Notes: generated from the letters alone by a model not told the origin. DNA of 7,550 nucleotides from Desulfobacterales bacterium (GCA_030629475.1 DAOVOU010000097.1:1-7550), one strand, 5' to 3'; positions 1-6,264 are shown, numbered from the stretch's first letter. Translations and numbers: made by a program.

Positions 1-2
1 CT

Positions 3-479
3 TCAGCCCAACCGCTTGACGAGTGCGCCTATCATTTTCCCGTACTCCACACATTCATCACGAACCTCTTCGTTCGGGGCTCCCACTGACACGGGGCCGT
101 AGTGGTTCCCTTTTTGGACACCCTGAACGATCATTCCGTGGATCAGCAACCCTTGAAGGATACTCAAAATGGTGGTTTCGTTCCCGCCGCCGATCATTCC
201 CGACGAGGTAAAGGCTCCCCCAGCTTTTCCAACCAGTTTCCCATAACATTGAATGCTTTTGTCCATGAGGGCTTTGACCTCTCTCGCCATAACTCCAAAA
301 TACGTAGGGCTACCTATTATTATGCCATCGGATGAACGCAGGTCTTTAATTGTGGTATCTTGAACCTTTTTCAGATCAACATCGACATCACTCAATGAAT
401 CCAGTCCCTCTTTGATGTACTCGGCCATCTCCTTCGTATTACCAGATTTTGAAAAGTAACTTATCAGTACCTTTGACAT
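3..479 (-). CDS. Flavodoxin-family protein (WrbA-like, FMN-binding)
   Basis: This 158-residue protein is a small cytoplasmic flavodoxin-like domain, probably an FMN-dependent redox protein or NAD(P)H:quinone/iron-sulfur reductase. The N-terminal strand leads into the phosphate-binding loop SKSGNT (residues 10-15), which grips FMN phosphate. The second flavin-contact loop is GSPTYFGVMAREVKALMD (56-73), typical of WrbA and related proteins. A glycine-rich stretch, SSGMIGGGNETT (92-103), follows the core strand, as in that group. It is shorter than E. coli WrbA (about 198 residues) and lacks extra domains. The ATG at 479 is chosen because AAGGAGGG (485-492) lies just upstream; an in-frame start at 551 would add 24 basic residues ahead of the fold and has no such site. 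The gene begins inside the 3' end of the preceding gene (41-base overlap), which suggests translational coupling. The electron donor and substrate cannot be read from the sequence. Confidence 0.9.
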   Translation of the reverse strand: MSKVLISYFSKSGNTKEMAEYIKEGLDSLSDVDVDLKKVQDTTIKDLRSSDGIIIGSPTYFGVMAREVKALMDKSIQCYGKLVGKAGGAFTSSGMIGGGNETTILSILQGLLIHGMIVQGVQKGNHYGPVSVGAPNEEVRDECVEYGKMIGALVKRLG

Positions 480-954
480 CTGAACCCTCCTTTTTCTTGC
501 GCGGACAAAGATATGCCGGCTCAAAAAATCCGTTCTTACCAAATATGGCACGCACGATTGCCGTCTCTAGTTCCGGGCTGGGCGTCCACCTGTACTTGGC
601 GTCATAACGCTTTTTAGCAAAGAGGTGCTTAGCATCAATGACCTGCCGAAGCTGTTCTTCCGGCAACACAGGAGGGAAGAGATCGACAGCCATCCTCCGC
701 GTCTTTTCCTCTTCAACAGCATCAATCCGGCCTTCAGAATCCAGGGATAGGTAGTTGTACTCAATCTTTAAGATCTCTACAGGCTTTCGATTTTCCACCT
801 CGTATGCCACCAGGGCATACCGCACACGCTTGCCGGCATACTGTGGAAGACGTTCTTCTGGGTTGCGACGAAGCAACCGGTCATACCTTGCCACGGCAAG
901 ACGCTGTAATGAATCATCATCGTTGATGAGAAAGATTCGTAAGCCTACGCCCAT
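439..954 (-). CDS. Hypothetical protein, 171 residues, soluble and charged
   Basis: I do not recognise a named family. The protein opens with a hydrophobic strand followed by an acidic turn, LRIFLINDDDS (5-15). A basic helix-like segment comes next, RYDRLLRRNPEERLPQYAGKR (23-43), then alternating strands, RYALVAYEVEN (45-55) and VEILKIEYNYLSLDSEGRID (59-78). An acidic helix EEEKTRRMAVDLF (81-93) and a basic C-terminal tail complete it. There is no signal peptide, membrane helix or metal-binding cluster, so it should be cytoplasmic. Coding sense is supported by the well-ordered, balanced composition and by position: it sits 86 bases after tgt on the same strand and overlaps the flavodoxin start by 41 bases. 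The ribosome binding site before the ATG is weak (GAG about five bases upstream). No clear promoter or terminator is visible in the 955-1040 gap, so it could be read with the genes upstream. Confidence 0.75.
   Translation of the reverse strand: MGVGLRIFLINDDDSLQRLAVARYDRLLRRNPEERLPQYAGKRVRYALVAYEVENRKPVEILKIEYNYLSLDSEGRIDAVEEEKTRRMAVDLFPPVLPEEQLRQVIDAKHLFAKKRYDAKYRWTPSPELETAIVRAIFGKNGFFEPAYLCPRKKKEGSDVKGTDKLLFKIW
485..492 (-). promoter_or_regulatory. Strong ribosome binding site of the flavodoxin gene
   Basis: Read on the minus strand this is AAGGAGGG, ending five bases before the ATG at 479. It lies inside the coding sequence of the upstream 171-residue gene and decides the start of the flavodoxin-family gene. 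Confidence 0.8.
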
Positions 955-1040
955 TGTGCTCTATCGATAAGTGATGCCCAGCAATTGACGTTGTCCTTGG
1001 AAAACTCAGTGTAATTATTCCTGCTTTGCATCCCGATATC

Positions 1041-2237
1041 TTATGGGCAGAGCCACTCGCTCCTCAGTGCCGCAAGCCTTCTCTCTGTGATGGCAGCGCG
1101 GATCCGGCGCATCAATGATTCCACAAAGTACAAATTGTGAATGGTCGCCAGGCGTATCCCCGAAAGTTCCTTGGCCACAAATAAATGTCTAAGATAAGCC
1201 CTGGAGTAATTGCAACAGGTATGGCAATTGCATCCTTCGTCAATCGGGCGAGGATCATCCTTGAATTGCGCGTTAAGGATATGTATCCTGAACCGCTCCG
1301 CCTTTTTGGCAAAGAGAGTCCCGGTGCGGGCCATCCGCGTCGGTGCAGCGCAGTCGAACAGATCAATCCCTCGCTTTACCACCTCAAATATGTCCCCTAT
1401 TTCACCGATTCCCAGAAGATGCCGTGGTTTGTCTTGTGGCAGAAGCGGGATCGTCCATTCCAGGACAAGATGCATCTCCTCCTTAGACTTGCCGAGAGAG
1501 CCCCCGATGGCATGGCCGTCAAAGCCCTGGTCTGCAATGAATGCAGCACTCTGTTGCCTCAAATCCCGGTACGCCCCGCCCTGAACGATTCCCAGGAGGG
1601 CTTGACTGTTGTCAGAAGTGCGCTGGAATTTCGCTAATGCACGGACGGCCCAGCGGTGTGTCCGCTCCATTGCCGCTCTGGTGTAATGGTAATCGTGGAG
1701 TGGCGAGGTGCACTCGTCCAGGACCAGGATGATATCTGCACCGAGTTTGCGCTCTATCTCCATGACGCGCTCAGGCGTGAACCGATGTGGCGAGCCGTCC
1801 AAATGTGAGATGAATTCGACCCCATCCTCATCCACCCTCACTAACGGCTTTCCTTTTCTCGAGCTGAAATGCCCTCCGCGGTCTTCCTCCTCGGGGAAGA
1901 TCGGTGCGATCTTCCCCACCCCATGTTCTTTGCCTGCACCGAGGCTAAAAATCTGAAAACCGCCAGAGTCGGTCATCAACGGTCCTTCCCAACCCATGAA
2001 TCGATGCAGCCCTCCCATCCTCTCTATTAGATCTTCGCCGGGTTGGAGGTGGAGATGGTAGGCATTGGTGATAATGACCTGGTTTCCGATCTTGCGAAGA
2101 TCCTCCATTGATACAGCCTTCACCGTTGCTTGTGTGCCGACAGCAACGAATGCGGGCGTTTCGATAACACCATGAGGGGTAACCAGCTTCCCGGCCCGCG
2201 CCTCCCCTTCCTTTGCTAACAGATCAAATGCGAACAT
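1041..2237 (-). CDS. tgt: tRNA-guanine transglycosylase, probable queuine-using variant
   Basis: Tgt swaps guanine-34 in the anticodon of tRNAs with GUN anticodons for a 7-deazaguanine base. The 398-residue protein has the pocket loop MTDSGGFQIFSLG (88-100, Asp90), LDECT (173-177, Asp174), VQGG (218-221), and the nucleophile region GIDLFDCAAPTR (290-301), where Asp292 matches E. coli Asp264. The zinc site is CNCHTC plus a histidine (Cys336, Cys338, Cys341, His367), with the family spacing C-x-C-x2-C-x25-H. Two oddities stand out. About 30 extra residues (101-130) follow SLG compared with E. coli Tgt. The substrate loop reads GGSLGKSK (245-252) where E. coli has GGLAVGEPK, so the valine that narrows the pocket is lost. 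The ATG at 2237 overlaps the upstream stop as TGATG. An upstream in-frame start at 2315 would run 78 bases into that gene and add 26 residues unlike Tgt. Identity is near certain; preference for queuine over preQ1 is inference. Confidence 0.96.
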   Translation of the reverse strand: MFAFDLLAKEGEARAGKLVTPHGVIETPAFVAVGTQATVKAVSMEDLRKIGNQVIITNAYHLHLQPGEDLIERMGGLHRFMGWEGPLMTDSGGFQIFSLGAGKEHGVGKIAPIFPEEEDRGGHFSSRKGKPLVRVDEDGVEFISHLDGSPHRFTPERVMEIERKLGADIILVLDECTSPLHDYHYTRAAMERTHRWAVRALAKFQRTSDNSQALLGIVQGGAYRDLRQQSAAFIADQGFDGHAIGGSLGKSKEEMHLVLEWTIPLLPQDKPRHLLGIGEIGDIFEVVKRGIDLFDCAAPTRMARTGTLFAKKAERFRIHILNAQFKDDPRPIDEGCNCHTCCNYSRAYLRHLFVAKELSGIRLATIHNLYFVESLMRRIRAAITERRLAALRSEWLCP

Positions 2238-3199
2238 CAGTAAAAAATGGTCAACGTCCGGTGATATGGCTTTACCTTGAACTCTGCATGCTGGCCCAGA
2301 TTCCACAACATCCAATCGATCTCGAAGGCTCTCAATCCCTTTCCCATCCGCTCCAGTTCCTGCCGGATCAGCTCAACCGCCCAGATGGTGTTTGCCCTGA
2401 TCTCGACCTCATCAGGACATCCCGCCTTAAGGTAGATTTCTTGATCCACCTTTTGCGCCAGGGCTTGTGCGTAATCGAAGATTCCCAGATGACGTAGTAC
2501 CTGGGGTAGCTTGTAATCGGCAAAGGCCGTTAGCTTATCGATATCCGTAAAGCTCCCCCAGTCTTTACCATCGAATGCTCCATAGAGATCGGCAGCAAAT
2601 ATCTGCGCGCGTTTATAGAAAAAGACTTTGTGACCCTGGTATTCTGCAACGTCCCGAAACGATGCCAATTTTTCCACTAACAACCTGACCAGTCGTATTG
2701 CCGACCCCCCGGCACTTTCCACTAACTTCAGGGCCTGCCCTTCATACTCTTCAAGCAGGACCTGCCCCAGTTCGTTGAGTATCTGCAAACGATGTTCCAG
2801 GAGCGGCAAATCCCCTTGCCCACCCAAAATCTCTTTCAATTTACTTGGCATGAGCTCGGCCAGATAATCGGCCTTGATGACCGGAGCCCCTGACTTGATA
2901 GCCTGTTTAAGAGCGGCGGCCAGAGCATAATAGCCGGAAAGCTTTCTCGATTCGTATTCGATCTCCCACTTAACCTTTCCTGGTGCGGGCCAGAAGCAAA
3001 AGTTGAGGCTGTCCAGGACAAGAAGGTAAGAGACCGTGGCCTCGCCACTGCCACTAAAGTGGTAGAGGCGGTTCCAGCGCGGCACTTGGATCTTATCTGC
3101 AAGCACTTTCCGTGAGAAACGGCCTAAGGCTTGCTTGTTAATCTGCACCTGGCGGCTCTTTTTTGCTAGATTTTTTGCTGTCTCAAGTACTTCCCACAT
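2237..3199 (-). CDS. qng1: Queuosine-5'-phosphate N-glycosylase (Qng1/DUF2419 queuosine salvage family)
   Basis: Enzymes of this family, including human QNG1 and a bacterial homologue, hydrolyse queuosine 5'-phosphate to free queuine, the base that Tgt can put into tRNA. The 320-residue protein spans the whole family length. It carries the motifs I associate with it: LDSLNFCFWP (62-71), FFYKRAQIFAADLYG (193-207), LTAFADYKLPQVLRHLGI (223-240), DEVEIRANTIWAVELIR (263-279) and IDWMLWN (294-300). The acidic and basic residues in the FADYK and YKRAQ blocks are likely active-site positions; I have not mapped them to a structure. There is no signal peptide or membrane segment, so it acts in the cytoplasm. 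It starts 35 bases after mltA with only a weak ribosome binding site. It ends in a one-base overlap with tgt, which supports production of substrate and user together. It is of the hydrolase type, not a radical-SAM queuine lyase (QueL). Confidence 0.9.
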   Translation of the reverse strand: MWEVLETAKNLAKKSRQVQINKQALGRFSRKVLADKIQVPRWNRLYHFSGSGEATVSYLLVLDSLNFCFWPAPGKVKWEIEYESRKLSGYYALAAALKQAIKSGAPVIKADYLAELMPSKLKEILGGQGDLPLLEHRLQILNELGQVLLEEYEGQALKLVESAGGSAIRLVRLLVEKLASFRDVAEYQGHKVFFYKRAQIFAADLYGAFDGKDWGSFTDIDKLTAFADYKLPQVLRHLGIFDYAQALAQKVDQEIYLKAGCPDEVEIRANTIWAVELIRQELERMGKGLRAFEIDWMLWNLGQHAEFKVKPYHRTLTIFY

Positions 3200-3234
3200 T
3201 CTTCGGGTGTATTACCTGTTTGTTAATTGCCTTC

Positions 3235-4449
3235 TCATTTTTCCCCAACCTGTTTCAGCACAAGAAAATAAAGCGTTCCCTGATGCTTCATGTGACCTGC
3301 TGCGGTCTCGGCATACGGGCCACTTCCCCAAAAGAGATCTGCCCGTCCCGGTCCTCGGATTGCTCCACCAGTATCTTGATTGAGGACAAACCTGCCAAAG
3401 GTTTCCCAGGACTGGATGGTACCATCTTCGCTCACTAAAGGTTTCTCGGTTTGGATAAAGGCGAGTGCGCCCTTTGGGAAGAGGCGTAGGTCAGTAGCCA
3501 CAGAACGGCCAGTAGTCAGAGGCACCTCAATGGCCCCCATGGGGCCCTGATCAACCAGCCTGAAAAAGACGTAGCTTTCGTTGTGATTGAAGACGCGCGC
3601 CATCTCCTCGGGATGATTTCTCAGGTAGGCACGTATCTGCTGCATGGACATTTCCTTCTCAGAAATACTCCCTTCATCGATGAGCAATCTGCCGATACTC
3701 CGGTAGGGCCGTCCGTTGCTGCAATCATAATTGACGTGCAACACAGTGCCATCATCCAACAGCACCTGCCCGGAGCCCTGGATGTGGAGAAAGAAAAGGT
3801 CAACTCGGTCAGAGACCCAAAGGAGTTCACATCCTTTCTGCCGAAGATGCCCCTTGGAGTCTATATCTTCCCGTGAAAAACAAGGTATTACGCTTTGATT
3901 GACATATCTGCCAATGATGCGTTCACCTGCATATTTGGGATTAAACAGGCCCAGATTAACACTCACCCAATCCTCAGGCTTTCTGTAGACAGGATATGGA
4001 TAATCCGGCGAGGGGTGAAGGCTTCCTTGAAGGACTGGTTCGTAGTATCCGGTAAACAAGACCTTGCCGCGGCCATCACTTCCAAGAGACCTGTAGACCC
4101 AAAATGAGGTCTCAATAGCTTTTCCGAGCTTGTCAGCAGATGGGGTTTGTTCAATTAATTCGTGAAATGCTTTCATTGATTTGGCAAGATGAGAGGCGGT
4201 GAACGTGTCCGGCCCAAAACAAAAGGGCGTTGAGGCATTGAGGCGCTTCAGATAGTCAAGACTCTGATCGATAGCAGTCTTCAGAAAGCCATATGACATA
4301 TCGTCCGAGAAATCAGGAAACTGGTGGGGCTGAAGCTTCACCAGGGCCTGTGGGGCTGTAACCGGCGGCTTGACCTCTGGGATGCATGCTGCAAGAAGCA
4401 GCAGAATACCCAAGAGAACTGCCAACACTGTTCCTGCACCACCCCTCAT
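3235..4449 (-). CDS. mltA: Membrane-bound lytic murein transglycosylase A
   Basis: MltA cleaves the MurNAc-GlcNAc bond of peptidoglycan to leave 1,6-anhydro ends, working from the inner face of the outer membrane. The 404-residue precursor has a lipoprotein signal with lipobox LLAAC (Cys22). Ile23, not Asp, follows the cysteine, so transport to the outer membrane is expected. The MltA domain is marked by FTGYYEPVLQGS (132-143), LLWVSDRVDLFFLHIQGSG (209-227) and a YDCSNGRPYRSIG stretch (241-253). The C-terminal 3D domain holds NQDTGGAIRGPGRADLFWG (357-375), where Asp359 fits the catalytic aspartate (E. coli Asp308). Length and motif order are normal and nothing looks broken. AGGAGC (4459-4464) precedes the ATG at 4449. 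The gene follows the 99-residue protein by 25 bases in the operon headed by a transpeptidase, which fits shared work on the cell wall. Confidence 0.96.
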   Translation of the reverse strand: MRGGAGTVLAVLLGILLLLAACIPEVKPPVTAPQALVKLQPHQFPDFSDDMSYGFLKTAIDQSLDYLKRLNASTPFCFGPDTFTASHLAKSMKAFHELIEQTPSADKLGKAIETSFWVYRSLGSDGRGKVLFTGYYEPVLQGSLHPSPDYPYPVYRKPEDWVSVNLGLFNPKYAGERIIGRYVNQSVIPCFSREDIDSKGHLRQKGCELLWVSDRVDLFFLHIQGSGQVLLDDGTVLHVNYDCSNGRPYRSIGRLLIDEGSISEKEMSMQQIRAYLRNHPEEMARVFNHNESYVFFRLVDQGPMGAIEVPLTTGRSVATDLRLFPKGALAFIQTEKPLVSEDGTIQSWETFGRFVLNQDTGGAIRGPGRADLFWGSGPYAETAAGHMKHQGTLYFLVLKQVGEK

Positions 4450-4474
4450 ATGTTAGTCGCTCCTATCTTGTGGC

Positions 4475-4774
4475 TTATCGGGGTCTACATGTAGGTTTGG
4501 TCGGGATATCCTCCGAGTCACTTGTGTTCTCCTCAAGCAGCATCTTCGCCAGTTCGATATCGTAGGCCTGGTTTGGGGGGAAGTTTTTACCCTCGTACAT
4601 GGCAGCCGCTTGTTTGATCGCGCCGTAGGGCACCCAGCCGTGTTTCTCCCAGAGCTCAGGGTCATCGGCATTCCAGAGTCTGAACCAGATGGTGCCATCG
4701 CCTTCACGCACATACATGTGGACGCGTTTGTTTTGGGGAAAAGGATAATAATACAACCCATTTTTGTCTTTCAT
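4475..4774 (-). CDS. Small hypothetical protein, 99 residues, in a cell-wall operon
   Basis: I do not recognise a named family. The N-terminal two thirds is rich in aromatic residues and looks like a compact beta domain: GLYYYPFPQNKRVHMYV (5-21), then GTIWFRLWNADDPELWEKHG (26-45) and WVPYGAIKQAAAMY (46-59). The last 30 residues are acidic, then basic, and probably disordered. It has no signal peptide, membrane helix or cysteine pair, so it is likely cytoplasmic. The ATG at 4774 is preferred because AGGGGG (4783-4788) lies eight bases upstream. A GTG at 4783, three codons earlier, overlaps that site and is too close to use it. It sits 23 bases after the transpeptidase gene and 25 before mltA. 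Abundant exposed-looking tryptophans and tyrosines could suit ligand or protein binding, but that is only a guess. Confidence 0.8.
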   Translation of the reverse strand: MKDKNGLYYYPFPQNKRVHMYVREGDGTIWFRLWNADDPELWEKHGWVPYGAIKQAAAMYEGKNFPPNQAYDIELAKMLLEENTSDSEDIPTKPTCRPR

Positions 4775-4782
4775 GGATCTCA

Positions 4783-4788
4783 CCCCCT
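4783..4788 (-). promoter_or_regulatory. Ribosome binding site that sets the start of the 99-residue gene
   Basis: Read on the minus strand this is AGGGGG, eight bases before the ATG at 4774. It overlaps the alternative GTG at 4783, which argues against that earlier start. Confidence 0.6.
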
Positions 4789-4797
4789 TTGTGTCCC

Positions 4798-6093
4798 CTA
4801 TCCACGAGATTTTCTGAAATAATACCTCATAGCACGGCGGGCAAACTTATGGGATTTCTCTCTGAGGAGTTTATCGTGAACAACTAAAACTGCCAGGGCG
4901 AGTTTTCTTGTGCCGGCCTTTTCTGCACAGAAACCCACAAACCAATCATAGTGCAATTCATCGCTCTTATCATTTATAGAACCTGTCTTTCCCCCGATAG
5001 CAAGCTTTGACAAAATCGGGTCGCGGCGGCACCCGATGAATGTGGTGCTACAGGTCCCGCGGGAAATGGTTGCTGCCATCAATTCCTTCATCTCCTGACT
5101 CGCTTTCGGAGATATGACCTGTCTGATAATGTTCGTACTCCCAACATAAACAGGATTTCTTTGGTCGTCAGTTATAAACCCAATAATCGTGGGTTCCACC
5201 AGCTTTCCCTCATTGACAATTACAGCTGCCATCATTGCCCCATGAATGGGAGATATCAACGTTTCTCGATTAAAGCCGCAGGCTAGTTCTGCCCAGTGAT
5301 ACGGATCGTGACCGACTGAAATCCGACTTGGCTCAATAGGGAACTCAAAATCGATTGGTTGATTGAATCCAAACCGATTGGCATATTCTTCTATCAGGTC
5401 CTTTTTCAGGCGAAAAATGCCGAGTTTGCCAAACACCGGATTGATCGATTTGGCGAAAGAGGTTTTCAGGGAGATGCTGTTCGTGTAACGATTGATTCGA
5501 TCGGTCAATTGATTTTTATACAGGGTATGTGCCGAGCCATTGTAGGTCAATTCTGTATCACCGGAAATATTGCAGTGGTCGATGGCGGCAGCAGCACTTA
5601 CGATCTTGAAGATGCTGGCCGCGGGGAATTGACTGCTAAGGCAAACACTCTTTGCTCTATTGACTTTTTTTGAGTCAATCATGGAGAGGATTTGTCCGGT
5701 TGCAGGATCCATGGCTACAAACCCTATCAGAGGGGATTGGGAGCGCTGGATCACTTTCAACATATAACTCTGAAGCCCCCGGTCCAGGGTGGTTTCCATG
5801 GAAAAGAGTCTGCCGGAACAATTGATATCAATCTTACCGTCAGGGGTGTTGCACAGGGCCTCAAGATCTATCAACCTCCTGAGGTCTTTTTTCATCAACA
5901 CGTCTAAAGCTTCAACTGCCTCCCCTCCAAAAGGACCCCCGATCCTTGGAGATCTGTTAAAGCAATCCGTCAACAGATCAACCTTGAAACATTGGATCCC
6001 TATCACTAACAACAGCAAGCAAGGGAAAAAGCAAAGGCTCCCCTTGAAAAACCTTTTTGGAAAGCCTTTTAGCGGGAACTGCTTCTGATGCAT
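4798..6093 (-). CDS. Penicillin-binding protein, stand-alone transpeptidase
   Basis: This 431-residue protein is a membrane-anchored DD-transpeptidase of the penicillin-binding superfamily, expected to cross-link peptidoglycan in the periplasm. A basic N-terminus and one hydrophobic helix (about 19-35) form the anchor. TTLDRGLQSYM (101-111) and GFVAMDPATGQILSM (124-138) mark entry to the transpeptidase domain. The catalytic set is complete: SIFK (Ser160, Lys163), SIN (216-218) and KTG (369-371), followed by DWFVGF (383-388). ELACGFNRETLISPIHGAMMAA (269-290) is typical of PbpA/FtsI-like enzymes. There is no glycosyltransferase domain and little room for the usual class B dimerisation domain, so the enzyme is compact. 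It has a dozen cysteines, many for a periplasmic protein. The start at 6093 is the only methionine before residue 66, with AGGGG at 6104-6108. It is first in the operon and follows a strong promoter. Its exact role is unknown; a beta-lactamase-like sensor or hydrolase is less likely. Confidence 0.92.
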   Translation of the reverse strand: MHQKQFPLKGFPKRFFKGSLCFFPCLLLLVIGIQCFKVDLLTDCFNRSPRIGGPFGGEAVEALDVLMKKDLRRLIDLEALCNTPDGKIDINCSGRLFSMETTLDRGLQSYMLKVIQRSQSPLIGFVAMDPATGQILSMIDSKKVNRAKSVCLSSQFPAASIFKIVSAAAAIDHCNISGDTELTYNGSAHTLYKNQLTDRINRYTNSISLKTSFAKSINPVFGKLGIFRLKKDLIEEYANRFGFNQPIDFEFPIEPSRISVGHDPYHWAELACGFNRETLISPIHGAMMAAVIVNEGKLVEPTIIGFITDDQRNPVYVGSTNIIRQVISPKASQEMKELMAATISRGTCSTTFIGCRRDPILSKLAIGGKTGSINDKSDELHYDWFVGFCAEKAGTRKLALAVLVVHDKLLREKSHKFARRAMRYYFRKSRG

Positions 6094-6141
6094 CCCGAAT
6101 TTGCCCCTTCAAGCCGAAGTCGCGAGCAAACTTGGCCTTAG

Positions 6142-6207
6142 GCGTTCACCGTTCTGCGTTCACCGTTCTGAACCTCTAAACCTCTGAACCCTGAACCCGT
6201 GAACGGT
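6142..6207. repeat. Degenerate 7-8 base repeat array with an orientation switch
   Basis: The left part is two perfect tandem copies of the 14-mer GCGTTCACCGTTCT (6142-6155, 6156-6169). The right part runs as TGAACCTC, TAAACCTC, TGAACCC, TGAACCCG and TGAACGGT (6169-6207). Read on the minus strand the left part also consists of TGAACG/AGAACGG-like units, so the array changes orientation near 6169. ACCGTTC (6148-6154 and 6162-6168) can pair with GAACGGT (6201-6207), so the operon leader RNA could form alternative hairpins. Confidence 0.7.
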
Positions 6208-6212
6208 TACCG

Positions 6213-6239
6213 TAGACCTTGCTTGTTGGGGCAGGTCTA
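6213..6239. promoter_or_regulatory. Operator-like inverted repeat over the promoter
   Basis: Perfect 7-base arms TAGACCT (6213-6219) and AGGTCTA (6233-6239) flank a 13-base centre. One arm overlaps the -10 box and the other falls about 10-16 bases into the predicted transcript. Because one arm is not transcribed, this suits a DNA site for a dimeric repressor better than an RNA hairpin. No regulator gene is adjacent, and a 7-base match could be chance. Confidence 0.4.
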
Positions 6240-6264
6240 TAGAACACTACAAATTGTGTGTCAA
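6236..6264 (-). promoter_or_regulatory. Sigma70 promoter for the transpeptidase-mltA-qng1-tgt operon
   Basis: On the minus strand TTGACA (6259-6264) is followed by a 17-base spacer and TATAGA (6236-6241). The -35 box is perfect and the -10 box has five of six consensus bases at ideal spacing. Transcription should start near 6229, giving a leader of about 135 bases before the ATG at 6093. No other good promoter was seen between there and tgt, so this one probably drives at least five genes. Confidence 0.75.

Noticed and set aside
480..551. N-terminal extension of the flavodoxin to 551
   Set aside because: The added residues are basic and unlike a flavodoxin start, and the strong ribosome binding site fits the ATG at 479.
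962..969. TATCGATA palindrome before the 171-residue gene
   Set aside because: An eight-base palindrome is expected by chance, and no promoter elements are placed around it.
1185..1637. 150-residue open frame on the plus strand
   Set aside because: It lies wholly antisense to tgt, whose motifs span the region, and its translation resembles no family.
2238..2315. N-terminal extension of Tgt to 2315
   Set aside because: It would overlap the qng1 coding end by 78 bases and precede the normal Tgt N-terminus; the TGATG overlap start is simpler.
4453..4761. 102-residue minus-strand frame overlapping the 99-residue gene
   Set aside because: It is another frame of the same DNA; its Arg/Ser/Thr-rich translation lacks a ribosome binding site, while the chosen frame has a good one.
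6142..6207. CRISPR-like array
   Set aside because: The units are 7-14 bases and directly adjoining, with no spacers of 30-40 bases and no cas genes nearby.
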